Shown: positions 12,789-26,364 of the stretch, in pieces | Layout of the letters: each line of letters begins with the position of its first letter | How positions within the stretch are numbered: the stretch's first letter is position 1 | Source of the DNA: Pisolithus tinctorius | Taxonomy: Eukaryota; Basidiomycota; Agaricomycetes; Boletales; Pisolithaceae | Direction: 5' to 3' | Assembly: GCA_024663395.1 (NCBI GenBank) | Contig: JANFAH010000001.1 | Coordinates: forward strand, 5,146,001-5,210,000 | DNA: 64,000 nt | Program-made: the position numbers and the translations under genes | Notes under the pieces: generated by a model | Seen by the model: only the letters and a program-made list of their open reading frames with translations | What the model was told of the DNA's origin: nothing | Database searches by the model: none

Positions 12789-14639
12789 ATGTCTGGCACT
12801 GCCCCTTCCTCCAGGCCATCGATATTGTTGACTTCACCGTCAGCCTTTGCTCGGAGTGTCTATGTGCGGTTCTTATCACTCTGGACGCCGTCCTTCGTCC
12901 GGTCGATGCTCTACGGCCAAGTGCTCAGCGTAGCTCTCACGTCTATATCTGTTTTAACCACAGAACTAGTCGATCGCAACTGGGTACTCCCGAGTACCCA
13001 GGTGTTTTTCTCGTGAGCGAAAAGCGCGTCCAGTTAGTTGGCTTTGACACCTAATTTCCATCAGTTACGCCTCCATGTTTATTGTATACACACCCTACAC
13101 GGTATACAAGTGTATGCCTGTCTACCACTTGTCCCGTGTGCGAATACCTGCTGATGAGTCGTATTGTCAAGATGGGATGAAAGGGTGGTGTAAACTAATC
13201 GTGCATGATGGATGGAAATGTCCGTTCTTCTCACAACGACCGCCTTGAACCACCCTTACACATCATTAGACCTCATCCTGACGCTCGGTGACTTTGAAGC
13301 AGGGTATCTGTACATCAAGGTAGTGCAATTGGCTATCTGTAGATGGACATTAATCGGCTGAACTCGACAGGCATTTGGATACACTGACTTGATGTCATGC
13401 ATGCTGCTTGACGCGTACGTATCATGGAAATTCCTGTAGTCTACTTCTGACTCACAGCTGGCGGCTCAGGTGGACTATACCCGTGTGCATGCTGGCCTGC
13501 TGGGCAGTAATGCATGTTCGTTACCACTGGACACAAGTCTTGGTGAGCAGGTTAGCCGTTGTCGTTCCAGAACTTACTGATTCTGGCTAAGGGGGTGGTC
13601 ATTTGCATTGGCGGCCTGGCGCTGCTCGTGACATCAGATTTGCTGACTGGTAAAAATGGTGATGCCACACGCAGTGGTGAGGGCGATGGCTTCATGCTCG
13701 CAGCGTCCACACTTTATGGTTTCGGTGAGAGGTCATCCTTAATCTAATGTGTCTTAGTTGCTCGACCAGTCCACAGTCAATGCGGTGGAAGAGTTTCTCG
13801 TACGGCGCTCACCGTTGTATGAGGCACGTCCAACTGCTCGAAAAGAACCGTCGGTTCGAGGGATGACACCAGTTGTGTTCAGGTCCTGGGACAGATGGGC
13901 CTATGGGGTATGGTGGCGAGCTCCGTACAATCCTCAATACTCGAACGTCAAAAGTGGAAAACATCTACATGGGATGGAGTTACAGGTACAGCTATGTCTA
14001 CAAACGCATGGAGATGGACACTAATACGATGACATTTACCCAGCCGGGCTCTTGATTGGGCAAACAATTAGTAGGTCTCTGTCTCCATGATACGAAGTTC
14101 GGTGCTGTAATCATACTACATACTTCAGCGACATTCACCACATATTCGATACAAATGATGCTGTTCCGCATGGCCTCATCGCCATTCTTTAATATCTCAC
14201 TGCTCACTAGCGACTTCTATGGCTTGCTATTCGGTAGGTTTCCTCCTTTCGGGACTTTCGCAATGCGCTGAGTCGAATGCAGGTCTTTTTCTCTTCGTAT
14301 GTTATGATAACTCTGCAGGGCCGAAACATCAGTAACCCACACATCTTCAGCATTACTCGCCATACTGGCTATACTTTGTCGCCTTTGCGATTGTGATTTT
14401 TGGACTTGTCATTTATTTCTGGCATGCAACACGTACGTCCCCTTGCATAGTGTCAATGAGTCATCGTCTAAGGGCCCTCCACAGCGGAAGAGCAGGGAAT
14501 GACAAAAGTCGAACTTCCTAAATACCTCAATACCGAGAGTGAGACCAGTGTGGAGGATGATGAAGGACAGAAGTTAGAGCTCTGTGCGCAAGACACTTCA
14601 ATAGTCCCAACCGGAAGTCATCAGCGCCACGCAGATTAA
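12789..14639 (+). CDS. SLC35F1/F2-type transporter (solute carrier 35F, DUF914)
   Basis: A multi-exon membrane protein of the drug/metabolite transporter superfamily. Family landmarks appear in order: the first hydrophobic block with GQVLSVALTSISVLTTELV (first exon 12789-13012), YASMFIVYTPYTVYK, GYTDLMSCMLLDA spliced to WTIPVCMLACW, RYHWTQVL spliced to GVVICIGGLALLVTSD, STLYGF spliced to VNAVEEFLVRRSPLYE, VLGQMGLWGMVASSVQSS, RMASSPFFNISLLTSDFYG, and SPYWLYFVAF...YFWHATP near the end. The order and spacing match SLC35F proteins with about ten membrane segments. The substrate is not known from sequence. One intron, between SPLYE and VLGQMG, appears to need a GC donor (GAG followed by gcacgt). 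The hydrophilic acidic tail ends at TAA 14637-14639. The exact start is uncertain. Confidence 0.85.
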
Positions 14640-14866
14640 GATACCATCAGACAGAGACCAAGCAATCACTCCGAGACGAAAACTACTCAGCCTTCCAAAG
14701 TTGACACTGCCATGCGCGTGACATCATGTTCGTTCCAATCGAAGCAGAGCACAAGGATATCTATACAGATGTAGCAAGCAGCTTATACAAATTCACCCCT
14801 TGCAGATTGCGGAGCCGCCAGGGTACTCACATCGCTAGTAACTGCACTCTTGTGTGACCAAAGGGT

Positions 14867-15436
14867 TTAGTAGTTTACACTCTTGAGATAATCTGCGACA
14901 GAAACCACGACGGGGACAGATTCCGGGTGTTGGATTGGTGCTTTGTACTCGGTAACGAGGACGGCTTGCTTCGTTTTGATAATGGTACAGCCATCGGCCT
15001 ACGCTAGTAATTTAGAACCACTAGACCCGGCGAATGAAACAACTACTTGCCCCTTTCTTTCCCAAGATTTGGCCGGTAAGCACGTCTACGCTCAGAACAA
15101 AGAACTTTTGTCCGGCGAGACGCACACCATTCGCTTGCGTCTCCGCAGGGTTGGTGAATGCATTCACGATGGCCTTCTGTTCTGCCGGAGAGAGCTAAAT
15201 TGCAAACGGCGCACAGCGAAAGAATGAACTGATCTACCCCACTCTGACAGGGCGTCGAGGAAGACGGTGTGCTTACATTGTAACCAGGCGAAGCTGCCCA
15301 TACACCACCACTTTGCCCTATGATCGCAGCTTTGGAGACCTTTCCGCTCCCGACCAGGTTATTGTCAACATACGCTGTTGGATGTTATCACTATCACAAT
15401 TGGACGGAGGTGCGTCGACACACTTTGCCAAGACAT
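14867..15436 (-). CDS. Profilin
   Basis: An actin-monomer and polyproline-binding protein of 128 residues, the normal profilin size. Exons are 15436-15424, 15374-15277, 15194-15051 and 14998-14867. The start MSWQTYVD is the classical profilin N-terminus, made by splicing a 13-nt first exon. Other family stretches are GSGKVSKAAIIGQSGGVWA, SPAEQKAIVNAF, IIKTKQAVLVTEY and VADYLKSVNY at the C-terminus. The third intron begins GCAAGT and ends TAG: only this GC-AG splice restores GKKGADGCTIIK, so it is a well-supported GC-AG intron. It acts in the cytosol on actin filament growth. Confidence 0.95.
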
Positions 15437-15673
15437 CGTCCGACGGAATATAACGACTGTCAGTGAGAGGAGTAGAAGGATGAATTAGATGAATGAAGAT
15501 GGATGCGGCTGTGGTGGATAACCCGTACACGGAGATCGCCATGATATCGGCTTCCCACATGGCAATATTCCATTTCTGACAATTCCCCTGTGCCAACAAG
15601 TGTACTGGCATCGACGATACGTACAGTACAGGCAGATTCCACCAATACATAGATGCATAAGAAAACACGTCAA

Positions 15674-18576
<2,903 letters not shown>

Positions 18577-18718
18577 TGTAATGTACAGGCGCGACAAGGA
18601 TGCGAAAGCAATAACTGCCACAGCCACTGAGCACGGAGTGGTTGGTTGATTAGTCATATCGGGCTGCAATTCCAACTCCGATCTTGACTAATAGGCAGCC
18701 CAGCAGCATCTTCACAGC

Positions 18719-18798
18719 GGCCTTGTAGTCTAGAGGTACGATACTTGCTTTGGGTGTCTGAAATGCAAGTGGCCTGGGTTCGATTCCCAGCAAGGCCC
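18719..18798 (+). tRNA. tRNA-Pro (anticodon UGG) with a short intron
   Basis: The acceptor arm GGCCTTG pairs fully with CAAGGCC, and the T arm CTGGG-TTCGATT-CCCAG is perfect. The anticodon stem CTTGC pairs with GCAAG. The loop reads TTTGGG...T, giving anticodon TGG, with about nine extra bases (TGTCTGAAA) after position 37, the standard place for a tRNA intron. Discriminator base C is at 18798. A T run directly after it should stop RNA polymerase III. It lies between the divergent CEF1 start and the 3' end of UVE1. Confidence 0.93.
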
Positions 18799-18800
18799 AA

Positions 18801-18806
18801 CTTTTT
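18801..18806 (+). terminator. RNA polymerase III terminator of tRNA-Pro
   Basis: A run of T residues (CTTTTTA) begins three bases after the mature tRNA end, the usual Pol III stop signal. Confidence 0.7.
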
Positions 18807-18980
18807 ATTTTCCTTTCAGTCTGTCTGAAAGGGAGTGCAAAGCATAGATAGGCATTAATTGCGTAGTGCGAGATACTTCAACACCATAAACTTCTACAGG
18901 ATCGAACGTCAAAGGTCAACTTGATCTCATGCTGACTCATGCGGCGTGTGGTCTCTTCAGATTATTTGTTTCTCGGCGGT

Positions 18981-20530
18981 CTAAGATACTCTAAAGACGT
19001 GCCACGAAGTCAGACACAGCATGCTTATTCGAGCTGGCATGGACGAACCATGATTGACAGGGTGCAAATTGTACATCCGATGCAGCTGCAGAACTGCCTG
19101 TTCTTTGTCTTTGGCTTCAATCATCAAATCTATCCTTGTCGTTCAGGGTCCGGCTATATATATGCCTAATTGGACCTACCCATATCCTCTGGTAAGCCTT
19201 CTGGAAGTGAGTAACAGCGGTCCGAATGTGCTCTTTGCTCCATGATGCCGACTGCACCATCCCTGGGTTCACTGTAGTGCTGCTTAGGTTTTATGCCGCG
19301 CTTACGGAAAATCTCGTTCGCCTCTTCCATAATTTGTGCTGGCGGTACGCCAGGAGACGGGTTAAGCATGTTGTGGTGATAATCAAACACCAGTGGAACT
19401 TGCAGGTCTTTGCATAACGGGAGAAGATCTGCAGCGGTGTAACATAACTATGCGGTATACTACGGTCACAAGTGGTGCTGCAAGACGGACTGAATCAACG
19501 AACCTCGTCATTCTCAAGCACTAAGCGGTCCCGCACGTTCTTCGGCAAATCGACTCGTATAGTCTCTTTGATCCTCGCCAAGGTCGCTTCCTTATCACCA
19601 TATACGCCGCCCCCGTGGATGACTATTACCCCGTCTGGGCCAACACCGATGAGGTCCAACATTTCGCAATGGTACTCCAACTCTCGGATGCTTGACCGTA
19701 CTACCGCCTCACGTGGTGAGCCCAGTTGCGTATATTGTCCGGGGTGCACGGTGAGTCGGTGCCCATACTTCTTGGCAAGAGCACCCACCTCCGCAAGGAG
19801 AGGGGCGCAGTAGGCGAGCGAATACCCATGTGTTTCATGCGAGGCAAAAGGAAACATGCCGGACGAGCTGGATGGTAGGCGGTTTTAGAAAATCACCACT
19901 GACAACAGATTCCGCGAACATTCTCATAAAACGGATATACTAGAGAGTGATATGCATCAGAGCTTCGATGACAACGAGTAGAGTTACGTTACGCTCATTC
20001 CACTCAATAATCTTCAGTAAATCCTCAACGTTCTTTCGGCCCAAGTCCTTCACCCAGTCCACGCCCTTTTTCTTAATGGTGTCGATGCTAAAAATATAGC
20101 GTGCAAGAATAACATCAGAATGAAGTAGAACGAACCCTGTCACTCACCGACAGGTCCTCGAACAGAACGTCGCCTCGGTGGCAGGCTTCTCATTTCGTAG
20201 AAGAGTATTCAAGCATGCATATCCTTGTCGCAACAGGCCATTATAATCCTAAGAGAGCAAGATCACTGGTCACCTACCCAAGCGTCCTCTAAAGATAGTA
20301 TTCTTTTTCTCGACATCATGTATATCCAATGGAGCAGGACTCAACGCCCGTTTCTTTCTCTGGCTTCCAGTGGAGACGTCCTCGCCCATTAGTTGGGAGT
20401 CGGCGATATTCCGTTTCGTGGACTTTCGCCGCCTCGGTGACTTCGCGAGTCCGACATTGTCATCAGTGTTCTTTTCTGAGTCGGGGGACACATGGATCTC
20501 GTTACGCCTAGGCCGAAGCGAGTACATCAT
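18981..20530 (-). CDS. UVE1: UV-damage endonuclease (UVDE/UvsE family)
   Basis: An apurinic-type endonuclease that nicks DNA 5' to UV photoproducts and starts an alternative excision repair path. The N-terminus is a basic, probably disordered and nuclear-targeting region (KSPRRRKSTKRN). The TIM-barrel core shows DLLKIIEWNERN, DMFPFASHETHGYSL, KKYGHRLTVHPGQYTQLG, IVIHGGGVYGDKEATLARI, NDEVCYTAADLLPLC-like sequence across a splice, VFDYHHNMLNPSPG, and KQHYSEPRDGAV, with the metal-binding His and Glu residues expected for the family. The C-terminus is spliced: LPEDM joins DLMIEAKDKEQAVLQL and ends at 18981. I took the in-frame ATG at 20530 as start; an upstream exon is possible. It is divergent from the Rvs161 gene. 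Confidence 0.92.
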
Positions 20531-20813
20531 GTGAGGAGCACCAGAAATACGCTTGACGGCTCTCTGTACGATGATATCCCACTGAGATGTCACTTGCGGG
20601 AAAATATGTCAGGGGATCACTTTGAAACCGAGATAATACAGGATTGTTCACTGATGCGTACCAAGTCAAAAAAAATCACACCAATATTAGTTGTGTGCGT
20701 GAGTAACCCCTATGTCGTCTCTCGAGCTGTGACGTATGGTAGTGTTACGTAATGTCCACGACGCCGCACGCTCCCCGGACTCTCTATTGGCAGACCTCAT
20801 CTTCGTGGAGACC
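20531..20813. promoter_or_regulatory. Divergent promoter region, UVE1 / RVS161
   Basis: About 280 bp separate the two start codons, so both promoters must be here. No defined element was recognised. Confidence 0.4.
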
Positions 20814-22121
20814 ATGAGCTGGACAGGGTAAGAGTTGCTTCCACCTGAGTATTCTAAGACAATGGTTTTATGTTTCCTTTCAGATTCAAAAAATCCCTAA
20901 ACAGGGCAGGAACCACAGTACGCACATTCCAAGTGCCTCAGTCGCACTGGCGACAACGGAGCTGATTTCAGTGTTCTTCGATGCGCAGGTCTTGCAAAAG
21001 ACTGGTCAGATCGAACGCACAGTAGATCGCGAGTTTGCTGATGAAGAATCAAAGTATAGAGCGTAGGTCTGATTTGGTGTAACTTTTCACTGTGCGCTTG
21101 ACCTGACCGTTTCCGCTTCAGTTTCGAGAAGGAATGCCAGGCTTTACAGAAAGATAGCAAGAGCTACAATGACGCTATGAGAGGTACGTCCGAGATGATC
21201 TTCCTGGGGGCGAATGAATAGTACTGAAGCGTTCAACTAGCGATGACCGCTGCCCAAGCCCGATTGGCGGAAACGATCGAATCCTTCTATGGTGCCGCCG
21301 ATCGCACCTCCGATAGTGCAATGGCAAGCCACGCTTTCAAGAACGCTGTACAGGATCTGGATGCAAGTGTGCAGAGAGAATTAGTATGATTGTTTTTAAC
21401 GCAGCGTTGTTTGTATTGACTGTAACTTCCATGCAGGATGCACCCTACCGCACAACCATCATGGAGCCTCTGGGCAAGATGAATGCATATTTCCCTATCA
21501 TCAACGAACATATAACGAAGAGGAACAAGAAGGTGTCGTTCGATCTTGGTGCAGCTTGTTAATATTTTATTGACGGGTCGGTCACCAAGCTGCTTGACTA
21601 CGATGCAGCAAGAAGCAAACTCCGTAAGGTGATAGAGAAACCCAGCGATGACCCTACGAAGTTGCCCAAGGTACGTTTCTATTCTACTGGCCTAGTATAT
21701 CTTATTTCCATTCATTATAATCAAGGCACAACAAGAGCACGATGACACGAAGGAAGTCTTCGAATTGCTCAACGATCAGCTCATAGGGGAACTCCCTCAA
21801 CTACTGGACCTCCGTGTCCCATACTTTGACCCTAGTTTTGAAGCCATGATACGCATGCAATGCAAATTTGCAGAGGAAGGCTACGAGAAGCTTAGTACTG
21901 TCCAGAGGTAGGACTTTCATACGAAGCTTTGCTATCAAATAGCAGATAGTTCTCCAGATACTTTACGGACAACGTGCGAGACGACTACGCCGCGGGCCAG
22001 CTGGATGCTCAGGTGCGTCACCTGGTGATGTTGAGTTGGTTTATTTCAGTTGACTTGAAATATCCAGGTTGAAGGTGTTCTGCAAGAGATGAAGGAGTTG
22101 TCAATTTGCGGCGGTAACTAG
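20814..22121 (+). CDS. RVS161: BAR-domain protein Rvs161/Hob3
   Basis: A membrane-bending BAR protein of the Rvs161/Hob3 group, acting with Rvs167 at endocytic and actin sites. The gene is cut into roughly ten exons. MSWTG (start 20814) is spliced to FKKSLNRAGTT, then VLQKTGQIERTVDREFADEE, FEKECQALQKDSKSYNDAMR, AMTAAQARLAETIESFYG, DAPYRTTIMEPLGKMNAYFP, LLDYDAARSKLRKVIEKPS, LNDQLIGELPQLLDLRVPY, and finally VEGVLQEMKELSICGGN. The order is collinear with yeast Rvs161, and there is no SH3 domain, which separates it from Rvs167. The stop is at 22119-22121. Confidence 0.93.
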
Positions 22122-22355
22122 CTCAGCACCCTTCCGTTACTGGTTATGCAGCAGGATTATATATATGATGTTCACGGAGGACTGGAGTGGTTTGGCAGCA
22201 CCGCCCTTTTCATCCATTGTTTGTACCATACCGACTTAGTATCGACCTTACAGATGGCGGTGTACAACGGATGGCAATGCAACGTAAAATAGTGCTAACT
22301 GTATATAGGATCCTAGACCACGCGTGCGATGACATGGACCTGATACGATGCTATG

Positions 22356-25300
22356 TCAGGGACCGAAGCTGGTCACAGCGAGGCAGCCCAACCAGATCAT
22401 CTCGGCAGCAGCTTTACCAATAGTCGTCAGGGAGAAGCTCGATATCGGGTCATCCGCGTCTGACGTTGCTTCCGCCGTTTCCATCGTACAAAGCCCTAAC
22501 CGCGCCAAACCCTGCGGATCGAACGAGAACCCCTTATGCCGACCACGACAATGACATATGACCGCATCAGTCAATCTCTGATCCTGGCATTCGCTCATGA
22601 GGTCGAAATCGTTCAATGCTTCCCAGGCAGGGCCGCTAATCGCAAGACCTACACTGGGGATACGTACACCCGAGTGACGAAGGTCATCGTAGCGCACGAC
22701 ACGAGCAATGACGCGGAAAGAGGTAAGGCATATAGGCATAGGTTCTGCGTCATGGGTACTGTCGGAACTCGTATGTGACCCGTGCTTCGACTTCCTTGTC
22801 TGTGCTTGCTGTTCGGGATTCTTTGCTTTCGGATCATCATCCCATGGCACGTACCATACGAGGAGGTAATGCCGATTCTCAGGTAATATCGTCGCTGAGG
22901 GAGCGCGTGTAGTTGCCGACGTTTCACTCCCGTCCGTCTCGGCATCCAGCTGGTTGACCTCGCCAACCCAAAGAGGAAGGAGCATGTAGAGGCAGTCCTC
23001 TGGAATCTGCTCGAGGACGTCTAGGCTACGCTTTCGCTTAGACGTTGATTTGGAGCCCGACTTGTGCGGTTGTGTATGAAGGAGACCGACATCTCTGAAG
23101 GAGTTGGTGAGGTCATTAATGACTCGGGCACTCTCCTCTTGTTGCTCGCGTCCGCCTGTGACTATCCATGGGGGCTGGTAGAGGCCAACAGAGGAAGACG
23201 GACCTTCAGGCCTCGGAGTGCCGAGTAGCGCACGCCAGATACGTGTGGGGAACGAAGGTCCGGAGTCGGCATTCGGACGATTGGCCTTTGACATGTAGTG
23301 TGGGATATCGCTTGGATCGAGTGCTCCAAAAGCTTCTGCGTGGGGCGTGCGTGCGGGCATCCGCTCCTCCTCGGAATCCGCATTGTGTCCCTCGCGGTGA
23401 TGAGAAGAAGGGACAATACTCGTCACATTTTCTGTGGTCTGGACAGAATCAACAAGGGGAACCGGCGGCTCAGGCGAGGGTGGATGACCCACTGCAGGAC
23501 CAATTTTTGGTGACGGCTGGGTATGCGACGAGGAGGCGACCGGTGCAGACGCAGCATGTTCACTTGTGCTCCCAGTACTATTTGTAGCCAAATCCTGGCT
23601 GCCTGTGCTAGTCTCTTGCTTGGGAATAGTACCACCGCTATTGCTGCTCTTTCCCTTGGTGGTCTTTTTCTCTTTGCCCTTGGTTGTCCCTGATTTGGCC
23701 TCACGCGCACGTCGCTTATGCGAGTCCCGGAACGATAAGCCTTGTGTACCCCTGCGACTGCCCCTCGAGCCGCGCAGCTCGTCATCAAGTAAACCATGTG
23801 TGGCGAGCCGTTGCGTCGTTTTCGTGCTCGTGAAGTGCTCCTGTACCTTCCTCGGCGCGAGTAAGACACCGTCTCGCATATTGAGACGTGTATGCTGCGG
23901 TCCATTCACGGCGTTCAGTGCAAACAAACGGAAGATCGAGAATCCTGTCACCCGCGAGTGCTTGTGCACCAGCGAAGTGGGACCCGCACTACTGGCCTTG
24001 GAGTGGGGGTCCTTGACATGGCGTATGTTCAGTCGGTGATGTACTGCCTCGGAACCATCAGGAGAACGCGCTACAATATGAGAAAGAAGGAAGAAGAAAA
24101 AACGCAGGTTTTAGACAGAGAAAAGGTGTAGGGAGGTGTGCAAAAGTTCAGATACTGACGCTTTAGGACCGATCTGTCCACCCTGAAGAATCCGGTATTG
24201 GGACACCACCAGTGTTCACGTTGTCCGACGGCCATCGTCTTCGTACACTTCCGCAGTTCCGTGTTTAACGGGGGTAGTGGAGGCAGTGGTGTGTTTGAGG
24301 ACCGTCGACCTTGCCTCTCCCTCTTCTTTGGGAAGTCCACATCCCGACATTGATACAACCATTGGTTCTCCATGATGTCAAACCCTTTGTCGTTTATCCG
24401 AATGTGTCTGAAGAAGGGGTCTTCGTTACTATGGACAGTCTGTAGTGTTGCCGTGCTCGTCCGTCGAGCACCCACAGCGAATGGAGCAATAGCAGTGACT
24501 TTCGATGAGGACGCCTCGGAAGATTGCGCCCCAGATAGCGGTCGTAAGAAAGAGTACTGTGCAGAGGAGCGGAATGAACGTATGCTGCCTTCAGAATGTT
24601 TGGGTTGTAGGATATACTGGATGTCCAGACCGAAATTACTGTAGAAGTCCGCTGGAGGCTGCGACGTTGATGTAGACGACTGTGTCGCATGGGATTCAGC
24701 CTGCACCTGAGCCTGGATCTGAGCTTCCAGAGAGCGCCAGTCTGCACGAGAGTGCGGTTCCGACTTTGGAGAGATGGCGGACGGGTCCTGGGGAGCAGAA
24801 ATATGAGAGCAGTACTCGTCGTCCAGGCTACGACTGGGTCTGCGAAGCGTAAGGATGCTACTCTCGCGGCTGCGACTAGCGCCTTCCTGGGGAGCTGAAG
24901 GAATGTCCATGGGGAGACTACCCCTCCTGTCTTCGGTGATGGGGCGGGAGTACCAAGGCATAAGATCGGCGAGGTCGGCGTCTTCGTCGATGTCAGCCAA
25001 GGGGTAATCTCTAGCGAAGGTGACTGGAGAGCTGTCCCCGCCGAGATCACCGACTTCTAGCTCGTCGTCGCTGCTGAGAAGCTCTGACCGGAAGCTCGCG
25101 CGAGAGCTAGAGCGAGAGCTGGCGACAGATATAGAAGAAGAAGAAGAAGCAATCCCATGATGACGCACACCGTGCCCAAAGGTGTGCTGGGAAGCATCAT
25201 CGGGAATGACTCTGCCGCGACGTGGGTGGAATGGACGGAACTCACGATCGGCGGCTGCGGCGGGACGTTCATGGCCTTCTCCGGTTGTCCCAGCGACAGA

Positions 25301-25934
25301 ATAGTCATGTCTGTCGGAGGATGTGTCCCTCGATATACTCCAAGGGGAGACGGGGTGAGGTGACGACGTAGAAGGGAGTGGAACTGGGCGTCCCGCACCC
25401 TGCGAAGGATGACTGCAGACGGTTTGGAGAGAGGGGGACACGAACTGGGCAGACAAAAGGGGACCAGATGTCTGATCGGAACCCAAGGGACGAACGACGG
25501 GTGTGAGCGGGCTGACGGCGTCGTGCCCGGCCACGTTGGGTGACGAACGAGCCTCTCCAAAGGTAAAAGTTTCAAGATCAGAATAGATGCTGATGCCATC
25601 ATTGTATGAATGGGCGTTGGCACGGGACATGTTACTATTGTGTACAGAGTGGGAATCGGGAGAGGGAGGAGCAATACTAGTGGGAAGGGTGGTACGAGAA
25701 GGACGTCTAAGATGTATGGGTAAGCCGACGGTGGTTGCCAGATATTCGGAACGTGGCTGCTGGTCACGAGGATCCGAACGTGCAGGAGAAGGGAAAGGAT
25801 CTCTGGAATGAAATGAATGAGCGAGGGTAGTGCGGAGAAATGAAAGCGACGCACGGATCTACAGGACCACCACCGACCTGTTCGGACAGGATGCGGGGGT
25901 CGACGATGTGTGTTCCGACGATGTAACCTGGCAT
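22356..25934 (-). CDS. Conserved fungal protein of unknown function, 1145 residues
   Basis: Three exons join in frame: 25934-25855, 25802-24160 and 24070-22356. The N-terminus MPGYIVGTHIVDPRIL is distinctive. The middle is Ser/Pro-rich and probably disordered, then come ordered blocks: KGFDIMENQWLYQCRDVDF, EHWWCPNTGFFRVDRSVLK, the blocks around TGFSIF and RDGVLLAPRKVQEHFTS, RLATHGLLDDEL, PPWIVTGGREQQEESARV, and EDCLYMLLPLWVGE, NRHYLLVWYVPWDD. The blocks resemble predicted proteins I have seen in other mushroom fungi, without a named domain. No membrane segment is evident. I cannot assign a function. The first exon was added because its splice (a 52-nt intron) is clean and extends the frame to a good ATG. 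Confidence 0.8.
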
Positions 25935-26269
25935 GTCTGGGGCTAAGCTCAGCAACGGTTTCCAGCGTGGGTGTGAGACCCGAGTCGGGCGCAGTAGACG
26001 GGGAAGGGTTGGTAAAGAAGCACTGCCGGAAAAACAAAAAGAGTACAAGAAGAGTTGGAACGTGATAATCTGTTCCGACGGGAAAGCGAAAGCTCTGGGA
26101 ATGCTAGGATGCTGATGGACCGAGCTGTGTCACGAGCACACCGCACTGGGTGCTGCGACGACGTCGACGACACTCGTGTCGAGCCAGTCAGGACGGTCGT
26201 CTTCCCAACGTCCCCCCTCCCCCGACTGGTCTGCCGGTCATGTGCACCTTCACGTGATCCGCCTAGCAC

Positions 26270-26343
26270 GGCCTGATGGCGTAGTTGGTTATCGCATCTG
26301 TCTAACACACAGAAGGTCTCCTGTTCGAGCCAGGGTCAGGTCA
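26270..26343 (+). tRNA. tRNA-Val (anticodon AAC)
   Basis: The acceptor arm GGCCTGA pairs with TCAGGTC with one G-T wobble. The D arm carries GTAGTTGGTTATCGC. The anticodon stem TCTGT/ACAGA encloses loop CTAACAC, giving anticodon AAC. The T arm TCCTG-TTCGAGC-CAGGG is nearly perfect. No intron. A T-rich stop (TTTCTTTTTG) follows at 26344-26353. The gene ends only 21 nt before the BRO1 start codon. Confidence 0.92.
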
Positions 26344-26364
26344 TTTCTTTTTGTCCAGTCTACC

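Noticed and set aside
25057..26037. Minus-strand frame of about 326 codons
   Set aside because: Out of frame with the spliced orphan protein that covers most of the same bases and whose splice sites and continuing frame are much better supported.
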